Assembly (NCBI GenBank): GCA_009741485.1
Contig: CM019236.1
Span: forward strand, 65,624,258 to 65,688,257
Direction of reading: 5' to 3'
Origin: Malurus cyaneus samueli
Taxonomy: Eukaryota > Chordata > Aves > Passeriformes > Maluridae
DNA: 64,000 bases
The notes beneath the pieces were generated by a model. That model saw only the letters and a list, made by a program, of their open reading frames with translations. It ran no database searches and was not told the DNA's origin. The position numbers and the translations under genes were made by a program. Positions within the stretch are counted from its first letter, which is position 1, and every line of letters begins with the position of its first letter. This document shows positions 33,205 through 46,425 of the stretch, piece after piece.

Positions 33205-33769
33205 TTCTCCAAAGCAGCAGGAGCCCTGATTTAGAATTTTCAGCTCATATGATCTCATAAAGGAGCTGCTCAGACATCATGGGCAGAAATCAGTTATTTA
33301 GGGCCAAGGAGGAGTTGGAGTTTTTCACTGATGTGCCCAGGCTTTCTCCTGAGAAGACATAGCAGAGAAGATGGTAATGGAGAGGTAGAGAAACTCTCCT
33401 GTTTCTTAAAACACTGCTTTCTCCCCAAGTCAGGCTGCCAGAGTTCACTCTCTTGGTCACTTCACTTGAACTGTCCTACAACAACCCAGGAGGCAGAGAG
33501 GACCCTGCTGGTCCCTGTACTGATTTACAGCTCCCTGCATACTGCAGCTGAATAGATTAGGGAGCACAGCAAGAAAAGACAGATCTACCCTTGCTCAGTG
33601 GCCCCACACCATCACAAAAAGCCTTGGGAAGGTGTCAGGAGTGGGAATGAGGCACAGGGCCAAGAGCATGTGATGCAGGTGGCCAAGGCAGAGCAACATG
33701 CCAAAATAAAAACTGAAAAAAGGAATTGGTATTTTGTCCTGATGCCATTTGCCTGCACGGGTGGACATG

Positions 33770-33864
33770 TCATTGTGATGTCACAGTGTCATGGATGGTG
33801 ACATCACTGAGTGGCAGATTGTGGTATCTCTGGTGGTTTATTGTGACATCTCACCGCTTATATC
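33770..33864 (+). promoter_or_regulatory. Promoter of TOPORS-like gene 1
   Basis: GTGATGTCACAGTG, GGTGACATCACTGAG and TTGTGACATCTCACC occur within ~80 bp, followed by a TATA-like CTTATATCTGG at 33,857-33,867. The TGACATCA motifs resemble cAMP-response elements (TGACGTCA) with one change. The same arrangement precedes gene 2 and, in looser form, gene 3. Confidence 0.55.
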
Positions 33865-33906
33865 TGGATGCCAGCAGAGCCGGGGCCAGACTGGCTTGAG
33901 ACAAAC

Positions 33907-34962
33907 ATGGCCACAGACACAGATGGCAGCTGCCCCGTCTGCCAGGATGCCCTGAAGAACGTGGCTTCTGCCCTGCCCTGTCGCCACCGGTTCTGCCTGG
34001 GCTGCATCCTGCGGTGGGCGCAGAGGAATCCCTCGTGCCCACTGTGCAGGACACCGATACGGAGAATCAGGTTTTCCGAGCAGGATGAGTGGGACTATGT
34101 ACAGTTTATCATCACCTCCCCTGCAGAGTCACCAGAAGCCCGTAGCCAGGCAGGGAGAACTGCTGATCACTGGGATGAAAACAGCGCCCACGGCCTTGAG
34201 ATGTCTCCTGGATCTGATCCGCAGGTAACACCGTCCCCAGCCGAGCCGGGGGCTGCGGGGCCAGAGCCTGTGGGTGGCCTCCTGCCCGAGGTGTGGGCAG
34301 GACTGTTCCAACAGCAAGAGCACCTTCTGGATCCTGTGCGGCCCTGGCTGCACCAGAGGCTGGAGAGAGTCTACCGGGGCCGCTGGTGGCTGGTGGAGGC
34401 CACAGAGAGCTCCATCCTGCGCTACCTCTGCATCTGCGGTCTGGACGCACACGCCTTGGTCCAGAGGCTGCTGCTCTTCCTCGGTGGGCACACGGCACTG
34501 CTGGTCCAGGGCCTCATCGAGGTCATTGCAGCCCAGTGCAGCCAGGAGGCCCAGAGGCTGCTGCGGTCCCGCACTGCTGTGAATGAGGACGAGAGCCCAG
34601 CAGCGAGCACAGGATCCAGCAATTCCAGCAAGTCCAGCAGTTTCAGCTCCAGCAGCTCCCAGGAGAACACTCCCATCGGTGGCTCCAGTGTGAAGAAAGC
34701 AGCTGGCACCTCAGAGGTTACTCAGCACGGTGGTCCCAGCCACAGCCCACCCGTGCCCAGCCCTGCAGAGCGGGACCAGCCCCCGAAGGAGCCGGAGCAG
34801 CTGCAGCAGCCGGCAGTGGCAGCTCCCTCTGCCCAGGGCAGCAGGGGCAGCGCCTCTGCTCCCAGTCAGGCCAAGGGCTGCTTGCCTGGGGTGGCCCCAC
34901 GTGCCCAAAAGAGAAAGGCCCCCAGGCCTCTGGATCCTCCCCAGCCCAGCAAGAGGCCGTGA
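33907..34962 (+). CDS. TOPORS-like RING E3 ligase, gene 1
   Basis: The protein is 351 residues in one open exon. An N-terminal C3HC4 RING has Cys9, Cys12, Cys25, His27, Cys30, Cys33, Cys44 and Cys47. A helical domain at ~125-220 (LPEVWAGLF, PWLHQRLERVY, ESSILRYLC) corresponds to the conserved region after the RING in TOPORS. A Ser run follows at ~235-252, and then a Pro-rich tail ending in basic motifs (KRKAP, PSKRP) that could be nuclear signals. TOPORS is a nuclear ubiquitin and SUMO E3 ligase; activity here is inferred. I chose ATG 33,907 (MATDTDGSC) because it matches genes 2 and 3. The upstream in-frame ATG at 33,868 lies just after the TATA motif and would precede the transcription start. 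The protein is much shorter than vertebrate TOPORS and lacks its long Arg/Ser region, so this is a lineage-specific paralogue. Confidence 0.85.
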   Translation: MATDTDGSCPVCQDALKNVASALPCRHRFCLGCILRWAQRNPSCPLCRTPIRRIRFSEQDEWDYVQFIITSPAESPEARSQAGRTADHWDENSAHGLEMSPGSDPQVTPSPAEPGAAGPEPVGGLLPEVWAGLFQQQEHLLDPVRPWLHQRLERVYRGRWWLVEATESSILRYLCICGLDAHALVQRLLLFLGGHTALLVQGLIEVIAAQCSQEAQRLLRSRTAVNEDESPAASTGSSNSSKSSSFSSSSSQENTPIGGSSVKKAAGTSEVTQHGGPSHSPPVPSPAERDQPPKEPEQLQQPAVAAPSAQGSRGSASAPSQAKGCLPGVAPRAQKRKAPRPLDPPQPSKRP

Positions 34963-35171
34963 TGGGACTGGATTGACCCCTGCAGCCCTAAGGGACCCTT
35001 GTCATCATTTCAGATTTAATGATGAAATTTCATCTCTCTCTTCATTCCCCATTTCCCATCCAAGGCCAATGCAGCCTACGACAACTTTGGAAGTGACTTC
35101 ACCTTGCAAGGTCTGGCTTCCAGAATGTGTTTGTGAGGTCTCCATTCGGCCAGTCCCACTGCTGGGGTCCC

Positions 35172-35177
35172 AATAAA
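35172..35177 (+). terminator. Polyadenylation signal, TOPORS-like gene 1
   Basis: AATAAA in CCCAATAAATCTACC lies ~210 bp after the stop codon. It is the first canonical signal downstream. Confidence 0.65.
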
Positions 35178-35199
35178 TCTACCAATGTCGAATGCCTTA

Positions 35200-38100
35200 G
35201 TAACTTGAAAGAACATGGCAACCTGAAATGAAGCATGTTAGAAAATCTTGCTTCATCTATGATTTTGAAAGGAATGTCTGAATCAAGAACCAAAAAAGCT
35301 ATGGAGAAACAAGATTCCATTAAAGTTCTTCGTTCTTGCAATTTTATGAGCTAATTTGAAATAGATTATTCAAGTCTGTAAAGACCTAAACCAGAACTCA
35401 GTAGTTGCTAGGCAGCCGTGCCTTTGCTCTGCAAAGACTCTTCTGTGAATGTGAGGTCAAGGGCAAACAATCCTACGATGGTTGAGTCAGTTGTTGTGCT
35501 CCAATCAGCATAAAAGGTATTTTTCAATGATTTCCAGGGCCAGGAGGCAAATATCTGACAAAGTGAAATTAAAGATTTATTAAAAACGGTGATCAGAAGT
35601 TTTCTGTTTTTTCTCTTGACCCTACAAGTTACTTGAAGTTGCAATGGAACCCAGCTTATCTCATACAGAACAGTGCACGCTGTGCACAACTGGAAAGAAT
35701 CCAATTGAAAGAATATATTATTTGCTGTATTAATAATGAGTGAAAATGTGCCCCATCCCCACAGCAGCGGTGCAGTTGTTAAAATAAAGTAACCTTTTAA
35801 TCTCTAATGCAGTAGCTGATCATTTTGTTACATTACTCTGTAATTATTGCACAGCAAGTTGTTCACTCAGGTGGAATAATGGACAAGGATGAGCATTTTT
35901 TTAATCTTTCTTCTCTCCTTCTCTTGGAGTGTTCATGCACGTTTCCTCCCACCCTTCTTCTCTGCTTTGTAACGCACAGGTGTGTTTTCAGGTCCTGGAA
36001 ACCTTGATTTTAATGTATAACTTTACTGATATATGTTGCTTATTTTTGTTGCCCTGACAGGCACAGGACACCACAACACAAGTGGCAAAAGGTCACAGTG
36101 AAATGCTCAGAGTTAAAGCTCGTGCATAAAGGGAACTGCACATATAGGAAGCAAGATTTTCATTTTATCATGAAACCAGTGAGAGCTACGATTCAAAACT
36201 TGACTTTTGACCTGGATGTCTCTGGAGTCAGACTCCAGGATACCCGATTTTAATTTTGAGAAATTCAGGTATGGCTCTACCCTGGAGCTGTTGGTCCTAG
36301 AAGTACATGGTGCCTTGGAGCAGTTTCAGGGGTCAAGATCCCCAAGCTCCCAGCTTCCCCATCTGTCAGCCCCCGATGACCTCAAGTGACAGTCAGGCTC
36401 CAGTTTCTTGGCTCTTTGCTGCAGAGAGAGGTTTTTGAAAATCTTACGAGCTTCAGTTCTTGCTGGATTTGTCTTTTGGTTTCAAAAGCAGGACATGGAA
36501 AAAATCAGTGGCCAGCAGTCCTGGCCAGCATTATGGCTTGAACAGCACATTTCTTCTCAATTTTCACTCATTTTCAGTTTTTTTCCCTCAGCAAAGTTTA
36601 ATACTTGGATGTTTTCTATACATATGGAGGTTTCACACAGTTTTTTAAAACAACTCTGATGACTTTTTTCTTTAAATATAAAAACATTCTACCTGACTGA
36701 AGAGATGTGTGACGTACAAACCATTGGATGAAGGAAAAAATGCAGGATAGCAGCCCTTTGTTCTTGTTTTTCTCTTCAGTTTGTCACTCTCTATCTGCTG
36801 TTTCTCTCTTTTGGAGGCAGGCTAATGAATGACAGGGTTTAGTAAATATTTGGTCTGACACAATGAAACCATTCTTACTTGTTTCCATTCTATTCTGGAT
36901 TTCTGGGATTAACTTTCCCAGAGAAGTCTTCTGTTGCAGGTGTCCTTTCCTGTTAACTCTGCTTGGGGCTTGCCATTTAGGGACACGTAGCTTTGTAATT
37001 GCAACTCCCTACCAGGGCTCAGGACCTTAGCTGAAACTAGCAGAGCAAAATCTACAAGAGCACAGAGTTTCATATAATGAAATGATTCCCAGTTTCTTGT
37101 CATCCCAAATGAAAGGGGCAAGACCCACAATAGCTACAGAGAACTTCTTTTGTGAAAAAGAGTTCCCAAAAATAAGGAAACTAAAGAAAAGGAAAATGTG
37201 AAAACAAAAATGTTTGTGTTGTAGAGGTTTAAGACATGACTGAAAAAGAATTATAATGGAAGGCTTTAGACAAACTTTGCAACACTGACTAAAGCCCCAT
37301 TCCAGCTGGGAGCTCACTGAGATCCAGTGCCAGGGTCTCATCATTTGTCAAACTGTGGGCAGCTTGCAAACCAGTTAGATAAATGGCCTCCATCCTTGAA
37401 ATATTTAAAGAAAACCAAGAAATCCCTTTACCCTTGAGGAACTTTAGGCAGAAATTACCACACATAATTAATCGAGCTGTATGCTGGATATTTGATTTGT
37501 GCTATATCAAATTGGGCATTAAATGTGTTCCAGAACACATGGGCTCTTAGCCACAAATTACCTGAGCCCACAAAGGAGAATTTGGTGAACACTGGCATAA
37601 GAGAGAAACAAGAACATGAGCATCATTGTGATGACGGTTCTTAAGGTATATTCTACACTGTAAAAAAAAGACAACTTTTTTTACATGTCCATTTTGGTCC
37701 ATTCCTCTTTGATTTTGGCTCAGATTTCACTGATTATTTCCCAGACTCAATGCCAGCATCCAAAGACAACTCTGCTATAGCCTTCTTAAAACCTTGAATC
37801 AAGAACTAGCTCCTTCATGGCAATTCCCATCTGTCTTCTCTCTTCAGCCATTTGGCCCCAGGATCTCTGCTACAAACCCACCAAGCTCTGCAGAGAAAAG
37901 AGAAACAGGGTATTCATTCCCAAATTCTCTCACTGGATCAAGGCACTGTGAGTGACCAGTGAACCCCTAAAATGGAAGGAGATGCAGTAGAGATGGACAA
38001 GGGACATACACTCATGAAGCTCATGAAATATTTTGGTGTGTGATCTTCTTCCTGACTTCTGGATGCACTTGTATTTTTAAGCATCACAATGGCACGGGAA

Positions 38101-41100
38101 ACAAATTTTGTATATAGTTGGAAATCAAGTGAATGGAAGTGGAAGATCACATGAAAGCTTTTATAAAAAAATTAGCTGCTTTGCCCCACTACAAACCTTA
38201 AATCTTTCTCTGTTGAAAATTCCCCAAAGCACACTTTCTGTCCCTATTGATTGATTGCTTTGAAGAATTGCCCCAGGAGGATGACACTTCCCATCTTGTC
38301 TTAGCTGCTCAGATCATGTCTCTCTGTTCTTCCTTGCCCATGGCTTCCTTGCTTTACATTCCCAAGGAAACCTGTTGATTTTGGAGGTGATGATGTTAAT
38401 CCAAACTATAAATAATACAGCCTTGCAAAGAGCACAGTGGACCATAATATTTGCAGATTATTTGGTCTAAATGACCTTGCTCTGATTTCTGGAGGGTCAT
38501 TTTGTAATTTAATGGTTCAGCTAAATTCCTTGTCCTGAAAGATTAAGTTTCTTATCTGCTCAGTCAAGAAAGATATTCCAAACCTTCTCAAGATGAAACC
38601 AGCCATGAGAATACTGCACATGTATGTGGATTTTCTGAAGTGATTACTTTTCTTGTCTAATCCTACAGAAAAATTATCCTGCTGAAAAACAACTGCTGTA
38701 ATTGAACTGAAAGGCTACCAGGTAAAATTCAGTCCAGAGTACAAGTTTAATAAAATTATATGTAAAGCAAAATATGAATATTGACAATGAACCTTTACAA
38801 TGCTATTCATGTTTTTTGTTGGTGGCAGAAATTTTTTTTTCGGTCCCACAATTACAAAATATGCTATAAAGCAAATTGCAAATGAGTATTTTCATCTCCT
38901 GCAAAAACATTAAGCAAAACAGCGGAAAGAGTTGTATTTGAGCTGTATTTCCAAAGCAGGGGGTTTACTTTAATACTTAAGGTCAGAGAAGGGAGGAGGA
39001 GAGAATTTGTTTTTGTTGAACAAAAAGCCATAATGGAACTATAAAAATTTATTTGATTCCTCCCCATATGGATATTATCATATTCAAAATATCATTGAGA
39101 ATTGAGGCCAAAATTTCAAGCGATTTTATTTCAATCTGCTGTGTTAAATTATAATGGAAGGCTACTTAAGAAGTATCTGAAGAAATGATAAGAAGAAAAT
39201 TTGCACATTCAAAATGGTACTTTCTTGAGTAAGTCAGATTTTCCAGAGGATTCAGAAAGCTGGTTTGGGTTTGTTTGGTTTGTTTTGGGGGTTTTTTGGT
39301 TGGTGTTTTTTTGGGGTTTTTTTGTTTGTTTTTTTTTTTTTTTTGGTTTTTTGTTTTTGTTTTTTTTTTTTTTTTTTTTTTTTTTTTGTTGTTTGGTTGG
39401 TTTTGTTTGTTTTTCTCTAAAAGAAGCCAGAAGAGCTCACAACTTTGCTTAGTTAGCTCAAGGCCAACAGGTTCTGAGGGGTCACTTGGCTACTACTGAG
39501 GACGCAGATTCTGAGTACTTCCAAAATGTGGGTTTTTTGTTTACAGACTCATGAATGGAAATATGTAATCAAAGACAAAATGAAATCATTTGAATTCAGA
39601 CACTGCTTTGCCCTCCATTAAGCCACAAAAAATACACTCTACCTTTCTCATTAATACAACACAGAAACACTGACAGCCTTTTTTGGAGGAAAAGGAAAAC
39701 TGTCAGAAGCAGTCACCTCATAATGAGGAGAGCAGTCAGGGTTGGCAGAGCTGCTCTGCATTTATGTCTCCAGCCATCATATTGACTTATTGTTTACACA
39801 TTAAGTGAAAAATGCAAAATATACACAATATTTACATCCAAATGAGATACTGTGAATTTAAATCTGCTGGCTTGTTTGTCGTCCAGGCACTTAGGCCAAA
39901 ACGGAATGCAACATGAGTCCCACAGAAGACTTCACCCTCATAACACTATTAGTTTATTAATCATTTAAAGTAAGTTATATATTTTAAGTATCTGTGCCTC
40001 TGAGCTCTGAGGATTTATATCTGTGTTTTCTAGATAAATCCAACTGCCACTTTACTCTTATAATTCTATCCTCAGGAAGCAAGATGGTGTGAAACAAAAG
40101 GGTGAAAATGCAACTTAAAGGTAAAGCTCTAAAAGATTCTGTACATTTATTTTGTAGAGAATTAATTTGTAATTTAATTTAAAATTAAATCAATTTGTAA
40201 TTTAAAGTACAAGAAAAATTTGCACATTCCACAGTACACCTTTGTGATGGAAAATGGTCTTTTAAGGCTGCATTAATTATGTGATAGATAGTAACAGGTG
40301 ACACTAGAGCACTCATTCAAATTCCTGATATATCACAAACTCTACTATTAAAAATTCAATAATCCAGGCAGTCCCACCCCAAGTTCCAAGCTCCATCCTC
40401 ACAATGCTCACCCTGAGCAAAGTGCAGGACAGTCCGCCCACCCCTAGCGTGTCTGGAGCCGAGCTCAGATCTTGGCCAAGGATGTTTTTTTCTGCTCTGT
40501 TTTCATGGATCATTTCCCTCAAACTGACAGAGACAGAAAGCCCTGCACTGCTCTGGTTGGCAGCAGTTGTACGACCTGGGTGACCAGGAGGCTCCAGCCA
40601 CTGCTGCTGCTGCTCCGAACAGCCTCGGGCACCATCCCAGTGACACTGAAAACGTGTCCTGGGTGCCTGCACAAGGAAAGACTGATCCCACAGGGACAGG
40701 ACTCCAGGGCTGTGAGCCACGCAAGGGGAACAAAAATAACAGGAGACATGGAAATGGAGGTGATGTCAAGCAGAAAAACTAGACAAAACTACATTTAAAT
40801 TCATGTTTTAACAGAACAGACTGAAAGATATTCTGAAAGATAACACCAGTTGTTAAATCTCTGAGATGGGAGCTGGAAGTAAAAGGACAGATCATGTCAG
40901 TATCATCTGGATCACTGTTACATGGATTTATTTTCACATTTAAATAATCCATAGTGTATTGATTTCATGAAGCCTCTTTCACATACAGATTCCAAACTGT
41001 GTCAGGCTGTAAGGTGCTTGATCCTGTTCTCTTTATTAAAGAACACCATCCATTGCTTGGTCATATTTCCTGTCCATGAATCCAGAGGCAAGTGTGATGC

Positions 41101-43450
41101 ACCACAGTGAGAAGCAAATCACATTTTAGAAAGGTCTGCAAGAGCAAAAGCTAAAGCCAGAAATACAAATTAATTTGACATCTAGACTACAGACAATCAT
41201 TTCCTAAGGAGAGTAAAGGAAGAACATTTATTAAACTGTCACTTCACAAATTGGAGGTAAAACTGAAGAAGTTTGAGGTCTCAGTTTTAGTTGAGTTCCT
41301 GATTTTGAAAGGGGGAAGTTCAAAATTCAGGCTGCACTGCTGTACCTTAGATTGGGTAATATAATCCTGGGATGTGCCCAAGTAACTATTACTTGTGAAA
41401 ATTCTGCTCATAATTAAAGTATCTGGCCTATCTTGGGATGCCAGTACAAGCCTATTTCCTATGCAATGCTCTCTTCAGAAGGGACATGTTCCTCCTTGCT
41501 GGAGTGAAATCCTGAGGGAAGGATTTATTTTCATTCTTTGGAATAAGCTCTTTTTAAATACTTTTCTTTGTAATACTCATTTCATACATTTCAGTGAAGT
41601 TCAGTTTGCAAGCTGGCAAAGAGAGTCAATCTCTTTCTTCCTTTAAAAATTTGAGGTCACATTTTAGTAAACACCAACTGGGTGAAAGGTTCTGCCATTG
41701 TTTGTGCTATTACAAGTCTGGTATGATAACATAAAAATGTTTTTGATGTAACGCAGCACTCATCTCGTGTTGAATTTAGTCAATGATAGTGGCCCTACTT
41801 TATTGCATTTTCCTGATATGAAATCTTGGGAGAGAATAAAAATTCCATATTCAGAGTAGAAAGAGGTCAACATCACTCGCTATTTCCCTTTCAGCTGCCT
41901 GAGCTGTCAGTGGTGGTTGTTGCACCTTCGTCTCTGCTAGATCGTCACAGCTATCAGCAGACCAAAGACCAGATCAGAAGTTTTGCTCCCCTCCCCTTTG
42001 TTTGTACAGAGACTCTTTCAATAATTCTTTTGTCAAGATCTGAGCCAGAACACTCTTGGATCAGACAAATGACAGCAGTGCTCCTAAGGAAATTCAGGGG
42101 TTTTCGAGAACTTGAGTTAAGGCTTATATGGTTGCAATACAAACTATAAAGAGAGTCATTCTTTAGCAGAGAGGCCTCACAAAATAAAATTCTCCTCACC
42201 GTTACAGTCACAGTCAGAAATAGAAGTCATCAACTCTCTGTTTTTTTCTCCTAAAACCTTTTAGCAAAACACTGTCCAATTCACAGAAAAAAAAAATAGT
42301 AGTATCTAATATTTCAAAAATCAACAGCCTAAATAAGATTAACAGATTTATTGTTTGGACAATTAACTCCTTTTGGAACTGAATTAGTAATCACAGGTTT
42401 GATTAGAACAGTGAAGCGCCAGAAAAGGAGAGGTTCAGCTGCCTTGAGTATCATTTACCAGATCATGTCAGAAATTCAGACATCCTTCCCTCAGTAACTG
42501 TGAAGTTAATGTTGTATTGCACATCTTGTAGAAGATATGTGCCCAATGAAATGACTGAGGTGGTATTAATGCCTTAGGATTTTTTAGTTTCTATACTTCC
42601 ATGCATCTGTATTCTTATACTTCTCTATTGTAGCACTAAAAACTCCTGTTCTCCCATCTTTAGACAAAACAATTCCTCTCTGAGCCTGAATCCAAGGACA
42701 CCTTGCTGCCTCAGAGCCCCAAATATGTAAATAATAGCGAGTTCAGGGAGCAAGTTTGGGGTGGTTGACATCATCACCTGAAAATAATCATTGGGAATTG
42801 AGGCCCAATATGTTAATAAGACAGAACTTACAAAAGGTGAAGATCTCATGACTTGGTGTCCATTTTTGGGATAAAAGCCTCAGAAGGAGGCTTTTTGAGC
42901 CTGAGCACGATTTGAGATAGTTACTGCAGCAGTACACGACATTATAGACTCTCCTTACAATTGTATCGAAACCTCCACTTCTTCACATGCATTGACTTCA
43001 AACTACACTTGTTAAACAAGCATTTTATTAAAATGTCAGGTTTCAGCCCTCAAGGCTGCATTAAAAAGGCTGATACAGAAATCACTGGTTCCAAGGTATG
43101 TCCCTGAAATCTGTGTGAAATGAAAGTGGGGAGAAAAAGAGCAGGGTAGAAAATACAAACTTTTAGCCACACTTGGAACCACATATATCCCCCTCTTGAA
43201 CCCTTCTAATTATTCACTTTCATAATTCAAAAAATTGTAACAAATTCTTCCTTTCTCATGAGTCAAAAGCCTGCCTAACAAAAGCATCCTCTTATCCTGT
43301 TTATTTTATTATACAGACCTCCCAGTCTGCTAAAAGCAGAAATGAAGGAGAACAGAAATTATGACAAAGTTAAGCCTGTACCCGAGGTCTCCTTCTGTCT
43401 ACAATGTGCCATTACATATTCACTCCCATTTTCCCATTCAAAGTGCATTA
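35200..43450. other. AT-rich intergenic region, no gene seen
   Basis: Short frames only, none with a domain. A GC-richer patch at about 40,370-40,740 has overlapping frames on both strands (135 codons on minus) with no recognisable product. A T-rich low-complexity tract lies at 39,265-39,412. Confidence 0.6.
39265..39412 (+). repeat. T-rich low-complexity tract
   Basis: GGTTTGTTTGG-type units grade into runs of 15-28 T broken by single G or GG. It may be the poly(A) end of a minus-strand retroposon or a simple-sequence expansion. Length is likely unreliable in the assembly. Confidence 0.75.
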
Positions 43451-43454
43451 GAAT

Positions 43455-43882
43455 TCCACAGTTCACAGAATCCAGGATGGTCAGGTTGGAAGGGACCACA
43501 GTGGGTTATCTGATCCCACCTCCCTGCTGCAACAGGATCATCCCAGAGCACACGGCACAGGATTGTGTTGAGGTTCTGGAATATCTCCACTGAGGGAGAC
43601 TCCACAGCCTCTCTGGTCTCTGTGCAGTGCTTGGAAGAAGTTCTTCCTCATGTTCAGGTGGAACTTCCCAGGCATCATTCCTGCCTGTTCCTCTGGTGCC
43701 ATTGCTGCGCCACACGGAGCAGGGCTTGGTCCATGCTCTGAGCCCTCCCTGCAGACACTGACAGACAGGGATAAAGTCCCTTCTCAGAAGTCTCTCCTTG
43801 AGGCTGAACTGCTCCCTCAACCTGTCCTCAAAGCAGACATGCTCCACTCCTTCATTGTCTTTGTTGCCCTCTACTAGACCCA
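43455..43882 (-). mobile_element. CR1 LINE fragment
   Basis: Plus-strand reading shows the antisense of CR1 3' sequence: CAGGTTGGAAGGGACC, AGACTCCACAGCCTCTCTGG, GAAGTTCTTCCTCATGTTCA and GGTGGAACTTCC, ending near TTTGTTGCCCTCTACTAG. CR1 is the dominant non-LTR retrotransposon of birds. It is 5'-truncated as usual. Confidence 0.85.
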
Positions 43883-43884
43883 GA

Positions 43885-44784
43885 GTCTGCTTCATAATTT
43901 CTTGCACAAGGCATGGTTAGACTTGTGTCTCTTTATGTTCTCACTGCAATCCAGTGCCCGGCATCCGTGTTTGATTAATTGTCCAGTGTCACCAAAGGCA
44001 CCCAGCACAGGGCTGGCTGCCATAGCTGACCCTGGAAAGCAGCTGATCAGGACTGGAAGCCACTGGCCACCCACGGGCTTATGTTACAGTCTTCAGGTGA
44101 TGGTCAGGAGCAAACAGCGTGCAGAAATTACTGCTGAGAGCTGAGCTTCTCCCTTCTGTTATTCCAGTTCCACTCTTGAAGGCTCCTTCAGAGCAGAGTT
44201 GCAGCATTCCCAGGAACAGCATTTGCAAAAAAACCCAAACATTAGAGTGGAGCTCCAACTGAATCTTGGAATTGTGGTTTGTCCACATGGAAGTGCTTCA
44301 GTGTGGTTGCTTTTTGGCAAGTAGCAAATTCTGAAAGATCTCTTTGGTCTTCCTCCATCTCTTCCCAACAGGTGAAGTAATCACAGCTGCTTCTGACTTT
44401 CTGCCCTGCAAAGGGACCACTTTGCAAAAGTCACTGGGCACGAATTCTGAGCACTCTGCACCTACAGACCTCCTTCTCTCTGCTGTCTGCACTGGCCCCC
44501 TGTAAGTGCTCAGCATCTGATAGGATGCTTTCCTTTCAAGGCATTTCCTTCAGGAACTACTTGCTTTCACAAATACTCTCTTTCAACATAATTTCATAAA
44601 ATTTCCAACCATTCCCCTCACATGAATTTTTCTTTATTTATGTATTTCTGCCAGGTGTTGGCTCACAGGTGCTGGGTCACAGCTAAGACCCTGTTGTGAA
44701 AGCCCATCCAGAAATGGGAATTTTATGGTATTCCCTGAGCTTTCCTTCCAAGCCAATCAATCTGGAGGGGAAACAATAGGGGTG
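43885..44784. other. Intergenic, no gene seen
   Basis: Non-coding sequence between two CR1 fragments; short overlapping frames only. Confidence 0.5.
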
Positions 44785-45147
44785 ATGAATGGATTGAGAG
44801 CAGCCCTGTGGAGGACTGGGGGATACTGGAGAAGGATGCACAGGATATGAGCTGACCCTGTGTGCTTGCAGCCCTGAAACCCTCTGTACCCTGGGCTGTG
44901 TCTAAAGAGGGCTGCCCAGCAGGTCAAGGGAGGGAATTTTACCCCTCTTCTCCAGTGAAACATGGCACCAGGCTGCCCATGGATGTTGTGGATGCCCCAT
45001 CATGGGCAGTGTTCAGGGTCTGATCGGATGAATCAGGGCCTGATAACCTGGTCTAGTGGAAATTGTCCCTGACCATTGCTGGGGTTTGGACTCGATGATC
45101 TCTAAAGGTCCCTTCCATCCCCAGCCTTTCTGTCATTTCATGATTTC
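44785..45147 (+). mobile_element. CR1 LINE 3' fragment
   Basis: Sense CR1: GGATTGAGAGCAGCCCTGTG, ACCCTGGGCTGTGTCTAAAG, GAGGGCTGCCCAGCAGGTC, then GATGATCTCTAAAGGTCCCT and TTCCATCC at the 3' end. It is in the orientation opposite to the CR1 at 43,455-43,882. Confidence 0.8.
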
Positions 45148-46160
45148 AGGGCACACGGGACAGGAGGGAAAAAGAAAATAAAAGAGATCATGGCAATGAA
45201 TTAATGGGAAGATGTTCTGGGGTACAGATGTGCAAGGAGCTCAAGGAGAACACAGTACCTTGGGGAAGAGTCCTCCTAAAGTATACAATGCATCTCCTGG
45301 GGTATGTGTGCCCTAAGATTCCATAGACAAGAGGGAATATCCTGGTATTCTCATTTTGAGGTGCTGCCTGCATATTTAGACTTTTAAAAGTCCCCCTTTA
45401 AAAGTTCCAAATAGAAAGAAATATAAATATACTATAAGATGCACATAATCAAACAAAGAGAAATATCACTGCCAATAACAACACAAAACAGTCCTGAGCC
45501 AACTTCCATCTTTCTCCATGTAGATTGCTGAGCACCAAAGTATGGCAATGGACATCCTCCATTTGCACAGGTTTGGAGAGAGATCTCTGCACCCTGAGGC
45601 AGAGCCGTGTGGTGGTGGCACACGGCATCCTTGGCTCACACCAAACTCAAACGAACAGCAAAGGTTCTTCCAAAGGGAAAGAGTTGCTTGCGTTGATGGC
45701 TCTCAGGGATGACAACAGCCAGAGGCAAGAAGGGAGGATGGCACAGCACAGCCCACTTGGGGATGTATCATGGGCTCTGCAGAGTCATGACAGGGTTCCT
45801 GTGGCCACTGTAGCCCACTCTGGAGGGGCAGCAACTCCAGCTCCTTCCTGCAGCTGTGGGACCAGGCTCCATCGCTGCTGCCTTTCAGGAGCACCAACAC
45901 ATTGGCTTCCAGAAACACAGAGACTTGGGAAATGAAGATGGACCTGGCACTGTGGGCAAGGACTGGCAAGAGAGGATGGGGCTGGAGAAGAACATCTGTT
46001 TCTGCTTCTCCCTGCAGCAGGGACACAGCCCAGAGGGGTGGGAGACTCTCACCCAGGGCTTGCCACCAGCAACCAGGTTCTCCAAATCCAGCTGTTGCCC
46101 AGGGAAGAACAGGAAGAAGCATTGTCGAACCAAAGGCGGTCCAGGTTGATGGGTCCCACC
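45148..46160. other. Intergenic, no gene seen
   Basis: Short overlapping frames on both strands without domains. From about 46,160 the sequence becomes similar to the upstream regions of the other TOPORS-like genes. Confidence 0.5.
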
Positions 46161-46324
46161 ACTCTGATCCTTACAGAAACCTTGGCAAGGGTCATGAGCA
46201 GGGATGAGACACGGGCATGGACATGGGATGCAGGTGGCCAAGGCAGAGACACATGGAAATGCAGAAGTTGAAAACAAAAAAGTATTTTCTTCTTTCTCAT
46301 GACAACATGCACTGGTGGGGACAT

Positions 46325-46425
46325 TGTGACATCACCTGCTGAAGAAAGGGTGACAACAGTGAGAAGCAGATTGTGACATCACTGAGTGCTGAATTGTGAC
46401 ATCAAACTCCTCGCTGTTATATATG
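46325..46425 (+). promoter_or_regulatory. Promoter of TOPORS-like gene 2
   Basis: Three TGTGACATCA motifs (about 46,328, 46,372 and 46,395) precede a TATA box, GTTATATATGGG, at 46,416-46,427. This is the clearest version of the shared promoter. Upstream, ATGCAGGTGGCCAAGGCAGA at about 46,230 is also conserved before gene 1 (33,674) and gene 3 (48,777). Confidence 0.6.

Noticed and set aside
33868..33906. Upstream ATG as start of TOPORS-like gene 1
   Set aside because: It lies 4-9 bp after the TATA motif, hence probably upstream of transcription, and genes 2 and 3 support MAT at 33,907.
39201..39499. Phe-rich frames across the T-rich tract
   Set aside because: Simple translation of poly(T)/GT-rich sequence.
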